Part shown: positions 1-15,632 of the stretch, piece by piece
Layout: each line of letters opens with the position of its first letter
How positions within the stretch are numbered: position 1 is the stretch's first letter
Origin: Botrytis cinerea B05.10
Taxonomy: Eukaryota; Ascomycota; Leotiomycetes; Helotiales; Sclerotiniaceae
NCBI RefSeq assembly: GCF_000143535.2
Contig: NC_037317.1
Location: 1,364,001 to 1,428,000 of the forward strand
Length of the DNA: 64,000 bases
Direction of reading: 5' to 3'
The notes under the pieces: generated by a model
Told to the model about the DNA's origin: nothing
What the model saw: the letters and a program-made list of their open reading frames with translations, nothing else
Database searches by the model: none
Made by a program: the position numbers and the translations under genes

Positions 1-3469
<3,469 letters not shown>

Positions 3470-3759
3470 ATTAATGATATAGGGTGTTGAAAAAAAAAGA
3501 GAAGCAGAACAATATGGGAAGGAAGATTGGAACTGGAAGGATGAATTAATCAGCGTGCATCTGTATCAAATCGGGCTGGGCAATGGGCGTTTGATGCTAA
3601 CACGCATTGTAACAATGTATATTTTTTGTAGATGAATAATATGGTAGCAAAATGAAATGAATTTGATCATGCCACGACGAGGTGTTAATTTTGAGCCTTC
3701 AAAACCTTCATGAATGCTTCAGTTGAGATATCCTGTTGTTTCACATTTTCTTCGAATGT

Positions 3760-4189
3760 TCAAATCATTCTAAATGTTCGAATTGCATTCAATCCTCGAG
3801 ATCCTTTGAATGCCGGAATTATTTTAATTGTTCAATAGGTTTTGAATATTCAAATTGCTTATTAGATTGCTCAGAATGCTTGCTTGACATGCTTTGAATC
3901 TTCAAATTGTTCTCAATGCTCGCTCGAATTGCTTTGAATGCTTTTAATCATTTTTAATATTCAAATTAATCTCGACCTTCAGGTTGCTCTTAGTCCTCGA
4001 ATTGTTTTCAATGTTCAGACTACTTTGATTATCTGAAATGCTTTGGGTGTTTAAATTGCTCTAAATTCTTGCATTGTTTTAGATGTTCAAATTGTTCGAA
4101 GTATGTTTTATTAATGCTCAAATTGCATTGAATGAACAAATTATTTTCAATCTTCAAATTATCATGGAATTCCAAATAATCCCCATGCC
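3760..4189 (+). repeat. Degenerate 18-bp minisatellite downstream of PRP8
   Basis: About 24 consecutive units, almost all exactly 18 bp, with approximate consensus TCAAATTGCTTTNAATGN. Examples are TCAAATCATTCTAAATGT at 3760, then TCGAATTGCATTCAATCC, and TCAAATTATCATGGAATT at 4154. One short unit (13 bp, near 4102) and one long unit (22 bp, near 3920) break the register. Eighteen bases equal six codons, so one reverse frame reads as a hexapeptide-like pattern, but stops interrupt it and no gene is proposed. The 290 bases between the PRP8 stop and the array are plain 3' flank with an early A-rich tract near 3490. Confidence 0.85.
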
Positions 4190-7100
4190 CAACACCAGAT
4201 GAATATTCCATCTTCATCTGCGTAGTTGATTGAACGACGCGGACTTTTAGCTTGCTACTCATATGACACAGCTGACCTCCGTCCATATCTCTGCTGTTCC
4301 ATACATGCGTCACTAACACGAAACCCACCCACCCTTCACTTCTTGTCTATACACTTTAGCATCTCGAGTCTCGACCATCTAGTGTCTACTGCCGGACCAC
4401 TTCCATACCGCCATCGCTCGAAAATGGAGTCTGGTCCCTGGTTACACAACGCTCTCGGTCGATGTTTGCCTCCTTACTACTGCGCCTTACATATCATATC
4501 ACATGTATGATCGACAGTGGGTACAAATCACTGCTGCATCACCAATGCGTTTACGTACTTGCGGCAAAGGATGGCTTTATTATTTATAGAACAGAGTAAC
4601 ATCAAACGAGCCAAACGCAAAATTTGTAATGGATGCGTCGCCAGATTCGAATATGGAAAGATCATACACACACGCAGATGAGTAAGGGCTGACCTATCAA
4701 GAAATGCCGATCCACCCAAATCTTGGTTCGGAGACTTTCGCTGGTTTGGGAACGTAAGGCTTGGGCCGACCGACCAGTGACACTTTTTTTTTTTACTTGT
4801 GTGGGCGGGACCTGCAGACAAATCGGTACAATGACACCAGTTGACAGTCGCATCTTCCCTCCCTTGTCGTACCTACATGTTCCATCTGCCGTCTGCGCGC
4901 CAATCAGGTCCGTCCCATTCCAACGTTTTTATCGGTACTGCGGTGTTTTCTTTTGGGGGGAGGGGGGGGCAGTGGCAAGGTGTCTACTATTACACTCCTA
5001 CACGTCCAATACCTACGTACCTCTCGTGCCATGTTGGCTGCTCTATACAATTGGCACACAGGAAGGTGGCGGGAGGAAGTACACAGATTGAGTTTGAAAG
5101 ACAGATCTATAATAGACATGATGCAAATGATTCGATATGGTGTGAGTCAAGATATGTATGTACTCAGGACAAATATAAACATGATGAGGTCAATAGTGGC
5201 TCCCCCTTCGCTTTTCTCCGAAAGTGTAAATCAACACCTAGGTAATACGTCGAGTATTTTAATGAAATCCAAATGAAACTTCTTTTCCTCTTTTCCTCTT
5301 TTCTTCTCTTCTCTTCTCTTCTTTCCTTTCTCTTTTCATCCAATGCCATGATCAATACATTCAGTCGGCACGTCTTCCCCTTTCGTTTCGTTCCGCTGGA
5401 TCCAATTGATCCATACCCATACCTCCAATTGATCGATCGGTAGAGGACATACGCGCAGAAGAGTGTCAGGAGAAGCAACAATCGACAGCAGAAACCTTGT
5501 CACCATGACCATACGTACAGCTTGTCAATTGCACATTCCCTCTTCGAGAAATCCAATACTCAGCTTGGTCCATATTAGTATCTGCCCTGGCTCCGATCAT
5601 TAATGCTGACCTCGGGGTTTGCGCGAAGAAGTCGCGATCATGCCATTTGAATTATATTGCTTTTGGAGTGGGTTACAGACCCTGGTTGTCAACATCAATG
5701 CCTTAAGAGCGAAAGCCAAAAAAAAAAAAAAAAAAAGCGCAGGTGCGACGCCCAAAGAAGCATGAACGGGCAATGTCGCGAAGAACTCCATCAATCTCAC
5801 CAATGTGAAAGCTAAGCAGGGCTTTTACGTCTCCATTCCTGGCTCGATTCGAACGCCCCCTTGGCCAAGTACACAATCGAGTCTTGTTCCTTCGGCACTT
5901 GCTTGTCGGGGCCGTAGCTGTGATCTATTACACATTGAATGTACACATCGAATGTCACTGCCAGCAGACAGCCCAAGCCTAGGTGGGTAGGTAGGTAGGT
6001 AGGTAGGCCGGTAGGGAGGTAGGTATGTTACATACATGCACCACTTCAAATACGAAAATAAGTGTCGGAATCTGCAAGGTGGATCTGGATCATCATTGGG
6101 ATCTTTGAAGAACCTTCTGACATTGTTCTTCAGCCTTCTTCGCTGGGGTTGAGGTTACGGAACAGGGTCGCTGTCGATAAGGCCAGCCCGAAGCCAACCC
6201 AACTCATCCATCGTTCCATTCCAATCCGAGAACCGAATCAATGTGATGGTCCCATTTGCTGAAATTGTGCCCTTTACGACTTCAAATCTCCGCTGCTTGC
6301 GACCCATATACCCTCATCTCACGCGTCATTTCAGTTTCTGATTGCTTTTCAATGGGAATCGTCCGATGAATGGACGGATCAATTAAAAATCTCCCACGAC
6401 TTAAGTAAGTACGTACCAGGGGTAGGAAGAAAGGGGAATTCCCAGCAGTTACGTCTCGGAGATTTTATATTTATAACCCTTGACAATCATATGGACGGGA
6501 GAGGGCGGGCGTGGCTGTTAAATGGCTAAATGTGACCTCCAAGCATCGATGGCAATCTGCAACTCGGAAATGGGAATTGAGAACTGGAAAATGGGAATTG
6601 GAGAGCATTCTCAGGCCAGTGTTGGCTACCTAGCTATCTTCGTCGCCCGTCTGCTCAAGGGTTCCTGGGGATTGATCAGTCCCCATCCGGCCAGAGTCGT
6701 CCTATTGACATTGACATTGACATTGACATTGAGCCTGGCAATTCTTGCATGTCTACCCGAGTAAGGTAAAGCAGCCAATTTGATAAACCAACGCATTATT
6801 TTGCCATTTAATTCATCTCCGTTCTTCAATCGTCATGGTCCTATCACATCCTGCTGCGATCCTATTTTTAATCCCATAATCCCTGAGCATTAAAACAAAT
6901 TTTGTTATTATTCATGCTTCAAACCCAGAAAGAGGTCGCAGCGCCGGTGGAACATGGCCGTACTTCTCCACACTTCAATAGCGACGAGGGTCTTTTTTTA
7001 AAGTTGGCTCGGAAAGTAAAGTTCATCCAGGAGTTAGTTGAGATGGTTGGGTGAAGTGGGCCCAAATCCCTGTTGCCGGTTTCTTATTCTCGCCACAACC

Positions 7101-7896
7101 CATTACTTGTTTCAAAAGCTTCTATCCTCCTTCCAGAGCTCTCATGCCCTGAGAACCCAACACTCTTCCCATGGCTGTCCACCTCCACTCTGCCTAACTT
7201 TCGATACCAAATCTTCTTGGCGGGTCTGCTCATCACCCCCTTCCTTGTATGTCAACACTGTCAAGCCTTCTTTGGATAACCATGCTCTGAGCATTGCAAG
7301 CATTGGCTCGGGATCTTCTCACCTTGGAACCCTAATTGGGACGCCAGGCATAATCAACTTCCTAAGTCCCCGGCAGAGAACGTTGCTAAAGTTCTGCCAA
7401 CATGCATCATTTGCATTGCGCAACACGGAAGCTGTCTCGTTCGATGTAAATCTCTGGAACGCTTTGGTCATTTTAATTACTGCTACTGCCCTACGCCATT
7501 GATGTCTATGCAAGCTTTACTTAAAAGTTCAGACGATAGATAAATCCAGATGCACCCCCTCTCTCGAGAATATTTTCCCTTCCTTTTACCACTTCATCAA
7601 CGGCTCTAATCTACAGTGGTTCGTTCATACAATCAGCTGCCGAAAAAGTTTGAAAATTTTTTGGTCGTCGGTCAATCGCATATTACCAAGGTATGCATTA
7701 TTCGGCTCTCACCTATATCACGGCATTATATAGATAAGTTTTCGAAACGCGCACAGTCGCATCTGTTTTGTAAACAACGGTCAACAAAACCACAACAAGC
7801 GTTCTGGAAACATAACGCGCTGCGGCAATACTTCAACACCTTTTAGAATTACCCCCAGCGACCTGCGAGAGCAGTTCGCTGTGGAGGAATCCATGT
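4190..7896. other. Intergenic region and leader of the Myb gene; no gene seen
   Basis: No reading frame here has recognisable protein features. The longest (7038-7502, + strand, 154 codons) has no domain or intron structure. Visible items are a poly-T run near 4786-4795, a G-rich run near 4956-4969, a pyrimidine tract of CTTTT/CTTCT units at about 5277-5337, a poly-A run near 5719-5737, GGTA repeats at about 5980-6025, and a 6-bp repeat ATTGAC (about 4.5 copies) near 6707-6731. The last several hundred bases are probably the promoter and 5' leader of the downstream Myb gene. Confidence 0.6.
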
Positions 7897-9239
7897 ATGT
7901 CTGGCTATTCACGCCACAATCCAGGGCACGATCCTTATATCAATTATGCTGCTCAATCCGAAGAACATCCAGAGCGCGTGTACGGGTCGCATCACCCAGA
8001 GCTCCAGCAAGTTGGTGCGCAAGGTCTCGAATCCCTTCAACTTGGAGGGCATCATCAACAGCAACAACAACATCAACAACATCACCACCACCAAGTATTG
8101 CTAGATCCGCACGCCATGGCCCACCATCAGTCCCCTCAGTATGGAGGTGGGCAACACATCGGGTATATGGGTGCGCAAATACAACAACCATCTAGTGTAG
8201 GGAAAAGGCCAAGAACTCATGAGGACTTGGATATTGGGATGGGAAGAGTATCAGAAGGCCAAATGCATGGGCAGATGCAAAGCATGTCCTCACAAATGGC
8301 TCAACAAACGATGGGTGGTTATGGTGGTGGACCTCAGGCTTTTCACAGCCATGCATTGCCTAATCAAGGACCTCGGGGTGCGAAGGTTCCTCGTCTTGGC
8401 GAAGGGCCGGAATCAAGTATGATGTCGCAAAGCGCACCTAGTGTAGTTGGTACTGCCGGAATGCCGATGCCTGCAGCGAGACCGCGAGGTCCAAAGTTGA
8501 AGTTCACTCCCGAGGACGATCAGTTACTAGTAGATTTGAAAGAGAATAAGGCTTTGACTTGGAAGCAAATTGCGGAGTTTTTTCCAGGGCGTTCTTCAGG
8601 GACATTGCAGGTCCGCTATTGCACAAAATTGAAGGCCAAGACAACTCAATGGAGTGATGAGACGGTAAGATACTTGAACTTGGTCTTTTGAAATTCAATA
8701 ATTGATTAAAACTTTCAGGTTCAAAAACTCCGAACAGCGGTCCATGATTACGAACAAGAAAAATGGCGCATTGTGGCACAGAAAGTTGGGACCGGGTTCA
8801 CATCTACAGCCTGCAAAGATAAATGGACTGAACTGGTAAGTTTCTCAAAATCAAGATGCCCAATAGTCCAGACTGCAGTCCAACAATCAGATGCTTTCAA
8901 GGTCTGGATTCAAATAAACTATTCCAATAGTTTGAGATGGCAAATCTATTTTGAACATTGTATTGCTTTTAAACATTGGGAGGCTTTGATTGTTGGACTG
9001 CAACTCGGACTATTTGAAACCCTGCCCAAAAGCAATGTCAAAAGCAAAAGTCCCTGTTTACCCAAGTTGGTGGCATCATCAATGCGCTCGTCACAGCCCA
9101 ATATTCCTTTTCTTTTCAGCCTCAGTGGCACAAACACACCAAAGACTAACTATTTTATCTCACACCTTAGATGCACCCCGATGATTCCGAATTACAATCT
9201 CCAGATCCTGAAAATCTTCCTGAAGATTCGGAATATTAA
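7897..9239 (+). CDS. Myb/SANT two-repeat DNA-binding protein
   Basis: Predicted nuclear DNA-binding protein of 317 residues from exons 7897-8664, 8719-8835 and 9171-9239, all joined in phase 0. The N-terminal 200 residues are low complexity (Gln/His-rich near residues 50-65, then Gly/Met-rich). A first Myb/SANT repeat starts near residue 207 (KFTPEDDQLLVDL ... LTWKQIAEFFPG ... VRYCTKLK). A second follows across the first splice junction (TQWSDET, then VQKLRTAVHDYEQEKWRIVAQKVG ending KDKWTEL, written here in two pieces of one helix-turn-helix). The acidic tail MHPDDSELQSPDPE comes from the third exon. Intron 1 is 54 bp and intron 2 is 335 bp, enlarged by a MITE. The start is the first ATG after a stop-containing leader. 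Such proteins are common in filamentous fungi and mostly uncharacterised, so no target is claimed. Confidence 0.85.
8866..9010. mobile_element. MITE with 23-bp terminal inverted repeats and TA target duplication
   Basis: The left end GTCCAGACTGCAGTCCAACAATC minus its last bases (8866-8888) matches the reverse complement of the right end (8988-9010) at 19 of 23 positions, with the inner 15 bases identical. TA stands immediately outside both ends (8864-8865 and 9011-9012), the signature of Tc1/mariner-type insertion. The 145-bp element has no coding capacity, so it is a non-autonomous MITE. It lies wholly inside intron 2 of the Myb gene, 30 bp downstream of the donor site. Confidence 0.8.
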
Positions 9240-12108
9240 TTTCACGCAGACCAATTTTTGTTAAGTTTCTTTTGCATCTCAACTACCTATCAGCACAGAC
9301 ATTGCATACCTACACAATACTCCCCAAGCCAACACAGCCGATTAGACTACCGACGCGACTCAGATTTCGCTTTACAATTTCATTTGTTGCACTACACACA
9401 TCTACACATACCCAGCATACAACATTTCCTATTTCAAAAATCGAAAGCAAGAAATTCACAAATTAATACCGGATAAAAGCGGCTGGATCGCTTTTTGTCT
9501 TATTCGTCTATTCATTTATTGCTTATTTCTGGACTTTAATGGTCAGCTACATTCCCATTTCTTTATATTTCGTTTTAGGAAGGAAGAAAAAAGGGAGGAA
9601 AGGAGGAGCACATATATACATGGAAACTTTCGAGATTCGGATACACACACACACACGCACACACCAAAAAAAAATACTATTCATGATGAGAAATGGAAGG
9701 TGTAATTGCACAATGGTTGGGTGGGGTTTTTACATACCTAGGGGTAGATGGCTGATCGTTTGAGAGGGGGAGAGAGACATATATTCTGGATAGTTGCTTA
9801 TCATGTTGGACATGGTTGTTTTTTTTGGAGAACTTCATATACCCCTTATTTTGATATGATGATGGATGATGGATGGGCTGAGGCAAGGGGTTTTTTTGGA
9901 TGGAATAATGGAATTTTTTGGAATATACATACACTATTGTAGTATTGAGCTTTATTTTCTTTTTCTTCTTCTTATTGTTCTTGATATTGTTTGTGTTCTT
10001 GTTCTTTTTGCTTGATTGATTGATGTGATGATGAGGGTGGTGGTGATGGTGAAGGTGAAGAGGGGCGAAGAGTCAGTTTGAGGATGGATGGATGGATGAA
10101 TGGATAAGCGGGGTTGTGTGAGGGGTTGATGTAAGGGAGAGGGAGGAGGGGTGTATAGAGATAGAGATGAGAGGGATGTGATATAATGTGATGGACGGTA
10201 GGTATTGGTGTATGGATTACGTTTATGATGTAGTGAATGAAGAGAATTTCTAATTGTTTGTTTTGAATGTTTTGAATGTTTTGAATATGAGGGATATAGT
10301 AGTGTGTGTGTATATATATATATATGTATATATGTATGGTAAATAAAGTAGATGATCTATCTTGGGGGAGCAATTTAGTAAGTAATTGGGGGGATTTTAT
10401 TCTGTTTGATCTGATCTCTTCTATCTGTCTCTTTGTGATGGTCTTGTATTCTTGTATTGCATTGTATTGCGTTGTATTTTATTGTATATTGTATTATTAT
10501 TGTGTGAATATATATATCTACATACATGTATACATATTTGCGAGTCAAAAAATAGATGATGAAGAAATTAGATACACACACTCAATTCATCACAACGTTT
10601 GATGGTGAGATTCGAGTATTATCTTATTTCATTCGTGGAGATTTTGGGGGGGGGACGAGGAGGAGGAGGGAATGGGAATATCTCTGTGGGATTTTTTGTG
10701 TATCGTGTTTATATTTTGTATGATGTATGATGTATGATGTATGTATTCTCAACGAGAAGGAAATTCGAGACTCGAGACTCGCGATCGAGGGGAGGGGGGA
10801 GAAGAACAACAACACGAAACGAAATAATAAATGATTTAGAAACTTACTCGCGAGCGAGCGAGCAAAAAATGGAATTTTGCATGCTGCATGCTGCATATGT
10901 TTCTTGTATATTTCATTTGTGAGGTTTCTGATATATTGAGGGGGGGGGGAGGAGGGGTATGTAGATGTGGTATGGGTAGATGTGTGATGTGATATGTGCG
11001 TGATTTATATGTAATCTATATGGAACGGTAACAGGTGGGTGGGGCGTCGGGATGGGCGGGGGTGCTAGTGGGATTGGATGGGATGGGATGGGATGGGATA
11101 AACTCGGAGGAAGGGGTTGGTGTTTCGAAATTTGATTTGGGAATTGGAAATTTTGGGAATTTTGGGAATTTTGGGAATTTTGGGAATTTTTTGTTGGAGG
11201 AGGGAGGAAGGGAGAGGAGAGAAAGGAAGGGGAGGGGAGAGGGGGGGGGGGGTGCGAGGGTGAAATGGGATGATATGGGTTAGAATGAGATGGGATGGGG
11301 TGGAATAGATGTAGAATATGATGAGATAGAATGAAATGGGATAGAATAGAATAGAATAGAATAAAAAGAGATATGTTTTGTAAAATATTTAAGTAGGTAG
11401 GTATATTAATAAGATATTTGGATGGATTGATAGAGAGAGGGGGGGGGGGAGGGAGAGAGAGAGAAAGATGTGAAACTAGATTGTGGATTTGAAGAGTAGA
11501 TTCTGGATGGTGATGTTGGTGTTTTTATATGAATCTGTGAATCTGTGAGTGAGAGATTGATATTATTTGATATGATATGATATGACATAGAATAGTATAA
11601 CATAGTGTTGGATTTTTGATTGACAGATGGGATGAGATTGAATGAGATGGAATGAAATGAGATATAATGGGATGGTATTATATGTATCCATCGGATATAG
11701 GTATCAGAGTACTCTCTTTTACCTAATAGGTTGTGATATTTGCATCTTCCCGGTCTGGATCTTGCTGTGGAATGAAGTGCGAGATGTGTGTTTGAGTTCG
11801 AGCACACTTTGTAAGAGAGTGCGAGGCAGTTTTACGTGTTAATATAGGTGGTCATAGGCCTTGCTAGTGTTATCGATGGCGAAAATTACTGTTACTGTAT
11901 TGTATGTACGTGTGGAGATGCTAATTCTGGTTTTGTGCTTGAATTTTCTTCAGTCTTTATTTCGGTATGTTGCTTGGAGAGAGTAGAAGTCTAACAGATA
12001 TCTGAACGACAACGAGTGATTTACTAATGAGAGCAACAGAGTACACAACGAATTGGAGAAAGAATGTCATAACAAACCAACAATCAAACCCTCAGAAAAG
12101 AAAAATGT
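9240..12108. other. Low-complexity, C-poor intergenic region
   Basis: No gene is visible. The first few hundred bases are probably the 3' UTR of the Myb gene. From about 9540 to 11660 the plus strand is strikingly poor in C and rich in G, T and A. It contains AC and TA runs (9643-9662, 10308-10330), GATG repeats (about 10083-10100), repeated GTTTTGAAT units (about 10258-10286), a GGGAT repeat (about 11077-11100), a 9-bp GGGAATTTT repeat (about 11149-11192) and several poly-G runs. Frames that stay open here reflect composition only. Confidence 0.65.
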
Positions 12109-14793
12109 CTACACCATCCTACTAGCAATATCTCTAGCAATATAGATTTGCCCATACAAATCCGTTACATTGACGAAGACATCCAATACACCTCTTAACC
12201 GCTCATCAAGCAAAGGTCTCAATCTCGCTTTAACGATGAGGAGACATTCACGCCCATACTCTGCCATTTCCATCAACGCGCCTCTCCTCTCTTGCAGTTC
12301 TGCCGAAGTCTGCTTTTCCGTGGCGTCAGAAGACATTGGAATTACGCCGCAGTCTTCAAACTCGGGGAAATCCATGCTGTTAAGGTTTCCTTCCGCCTTG
12401 TCGCGCGCCAACGAGCCATAACTATTATACATGCGACACATCACTGCTAGATGCTGACCCAGCTCTGCAGAAAGATACTTTGTGAGCGCGGTTGGAAATG
12501 GTTCGTCTCCTCGCTCTGATGTCATTCGACACGATACCCAGTCCCATGAATAGGGACATGATGTATGGACGGCAGAAATACTGCGCACCCAATCCCAGTA
12601 GTTTCTCGATGCTGGGAATGTGACGGGGAAGTCGCTATCATGTCCTGAAAGTTGCGCGAAGCGAGAATTGTCGGTTGAATGGGTGAGATGGGCGAGTAAA
12701 AAGGCTTCCAATTGCTCACTGGGGTGAGCTAAAGATATATCTGAAGCTTTCTGAATGGAAGGATGGTTTATAATGTACTCCTTGAAGCGGATGAAAGTGT
12801 CTTTTTCATGATTTGTGGAATCATCTGGTAAATCATCGTCGGAGCTTACTGGTGTTATGACGCCACGATCTAGCAAAGAACTCTCCTGACTCGATAAAGG
12901 ATCATTTTGAAGAGTTGTTTTGGAAAACAGACCCCGGATTAAATGTTTCGCAGAGCCATGGTGTCCAAGTACAGCCTCCATGAATTCGTCTGCCTGGTAA
13001 TTTAACATTGAGATGACCATCATATCCCAAATTAGGTTGATCTCAAAGAATATCCCTTTATTGTTACAACCAGTCCATGTGGAAGGAATATACTGCAGAT
13101 ACTTATCGTCTGCCATGTTTCTGCGAGGGAAGATGCCCAAGCGAATTCGACGTAGTCGTGGAAGAAAGAGATACCCTTCCATAATAGGGGCAGTGAGCTT
13201 CCATGAGCCCTCACTCGCGAAGGGAGGAATCGCAGAGAAAAGCTTGGCAAAATTTGCGAACCTATCGATGGGAATGTCGAGGATATTGTGAAGTGGTTTC
13301 CATTGTACTGAGTTTGTAGGATAGTTTTTGGCTGCATGGGTCGCTGCCACACAATATGTTCTGGACAAAACGCTTGATCCGTAACTGACTTTTTCAACCC
13401 AGGTATAAGTAATCTTATCCCAACTACCTCGGTGTTGGTTCAGATAACTTTGACCTGTACGTATGGCTCTAAGCACTTGCTTATCATGCTCTCTGGCCCA
13501 GGGAAAGAAAGTCGCATCAATTAAAGTCAAGATGCCATACGCAGTTATCTCGCACGGGATCAAAGTACCCCAAAAACCATTGTTATTTTGGGCATGCAAT
13601 GTGCGATGTAGAATCTGTAATAAAATTACAGGAATCTTGTCTTTCAACTGTTCTTCTGGAAAGTCTGGTGGTGCTCCATTGTCCCAGACTATCACAAGTT
13701 TTTTGAATGTTTGGGCTAAGAGCATCATCGAATACTGCAGAGAGAGATTCTTATCCAGTTTGTTAGCACAAAGACAACATACGTTTAACATGACAAGTTA
13801 ATAAACATGTATACCCATTCATCATTGATCTTTCCAGCCGACCATGAATTGCATAAAAACTCGGTTGGGCTGAGGGTCTACCCGGTGTATTTGTTGGGCT
13901 CATTGATATGTAACAAAGCATTAAGTACATTACAGTTTGCACTGATGCTTCCACTTCCCTCAAGCGCGTATTTCTGAAAATGGGTTTTGACTTCAAATAT
14001 CGCTATCATTTGTTCTGCCGAGACTAATCTTCCGACCAAGCACAGTGTAAGAATACATTTTGCAGTGTCATCAGCATCAGCAAGTAATGAAGAGGCTATC
14101 AGAGTTATTACAAGGGACTATTTCCGGGCAATTTCGACCTACAAAAACCAATAACTCCTTGTCTGTGACTTAGTTCTTGCTGGAGGTGGTCCACCAATAC
14201 GCTAAGATTGTACTCCCCTAACTCTTCTGGGCTATAACCTGCTTTTAGAAGCGTAGAGACAATCTAGATAGATCGTCAGTTCGACTAGTACAAGTTTCGA
14301 TTGGAAGGTTCAGCTGGAGAAGATGCGTTTTACCAGGAAGTTCACAGACGATGTTATGTTACTCTAGCATTCGTAAGATCGCAGGGACAAGAATCTAGAA
14401 TCCAACATGAACACAGGATCTGACATTCCAAGTCTTCAATTGACTATCTTGTGCTTTGATTATTCGGGAACCAATGTTAGGCGGTAAAATGGAGTAGGAG
14501 AAATTATTGGTAGTTTGATGAGATACAAAAGCCAACAGAGCCGCCATGGTGTTCAAAATTCCATCTACTCGCGACGAATAAGATTCTCAGGAGCCATCTT
14601 GAACCTGAGCATCGACTATGTGCTGGAAGGCTTCTAGAAACAGCCAATGTCTAACCCCGTCAACATCCTTCGATACCATGGAGACCCATGCCGTGTCATA
14701 AGTAGACATCGATCCAGAGCCACGAGCCCGAAAAGACTCATTGGCTAAACTGCCGACTAGAAATTCAGCCTCTAATACATCGAAGTGATCCAT
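12109..14793 (-). pseudogene. Bifunctional diterpene synthase (CPS/KS type), class II half broken
   Basis: The family cyclises geranylgeranyl diphosphate through copalyl diphosphate to a diterpene such as ent-kaurene. The N-terminus begins at 14793 (MDHFDVLEAEF) and has the family motif STYDTAWVSMV. The class II DXDD motif survives as DADD (14067-14078). The class I half is an open frame from about 13765 to 12109 with WVEKVSYGSSVLSRTYC, IPSTWTGCNN, the Asp-rich motif DEFME (12976-12990) and NSYGSLARDKAEGNLNS in the NSE region. Defects in the class II half are in-frame stops at 14587-14589 (DGS*ES, Trp expected), 14395-14397, 14359-14361 and 13878-13880, plus loss of about 80 codons near 14250-14300. 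Two introns still fit: 14096-14142 (47 bp) and one of 65 bp ending just before NLSLQYSMM. An intact class I domain could in principle still be expressed alone. Confidence is high on family and moderate on loss of all function. Confidence 0.88.
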
Positions 14794-15632
14794 TTGTTCT
14801 GTTTGGAACCTTTCTACACAAGAACGGGAGAAATAAGATACACAAGGTATGCAAAAGATTGATTGAACCAAGGGAAAATAATGTACGTCTAGAGATGTAC
14901 ATCCAAATGTCCTCTACATCAAGTCCAATGACATGTATATACCTGAAAATCATCTTTGGTTTGAGACCATAGTAGGCTTATCCATTACAAACGTACCCTG
15001 ATAAGTTCAGACCAGCAATGACTTCCGATCTCAGGGGAAATAGACTCCAGAATTGGCAATAGCTCCTTGAAGATAACCAAGAGCGCTTTTGCGTAATCGA
15101 GGCATGTTGATTGCAACCCCTTTAAGGCCGGAGCGGGGCAGTTAATCTTCGAGTCTGGCAACTTGCGGGGGAAGGCTTGCAGGGCCATGAGTATGATACT
15201 GCTTATGACTTTCTTTAAATGATGTCCCTTTAGTGTCAATCTCTTCTATCACTCTCGTATAGTTGCAATGGGGAGTGACAGGCGACCGGTCAATGGATGA
15301 AGAATCGGATGGAAGGCGAGAATGTAAGTAAGGCAGCTCAATGCGACGTGGCTATCACTGCATGGGCACATTTCTTCCATGTACGCCAGAGGCACAATTA
15401 TATTAAGCAAACTGGTGAGTGAGAATGAGGAAAGTCCAATTGTTGGCTTCAGGGGGTGATGCGGCACGGGTCCTATGGTGTGCTTGTAGTATCATTCGAT
15501 ATGGACACCCCCTGAATCTCAATGTAACCTTTTGGCACACCAACACTCCAGCATCTGGCACTTTGAGCTTTTTACTTCCGACTCTGTTTCTTGAGGTGGC
15601 TTACAAGCTTCTATTGATAAGGAAGACAAAAG
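14794..15632 (-). other. Divergent intergenic region with an unidentified coding relic
   Basis: This is the spacer between the diterpene synthase (minus) and the P450 (plus). A minus-strand frame from 15467 to 14985 is open apart from two adjacent stops near 15243-15248, giving two stretches of about 72 and 84 codons in the same frame. They are hydrophobic and Leu-rich (LTSLLNIIVPLAYMEE, LVIFKELLPILESI). I do not recognise the family. Length, position and the shared frame suggest the remains of another gene of the cluster. Any shared promoter for the two cluster genes would also lie here. Confidence 0.4.

Noticed and set aside
4029..4328. Minus-strand frame with a hexapeptide-like pattern over the 18-bp repeats
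   Set aside because: Explained by the minisatellite; the rest of the array has stops in this frame.
7038..7502. 154-codon plus-strand frame upstream of the Myb gene
   Set aside because: No domain, no intron structure and odd composition; more likely leader or promoter sequence.
9972..11807. Several 80-130 codon frames in the C-poor tract
   Set aside because: Low-complexity products of repeat DNA, not proteins.
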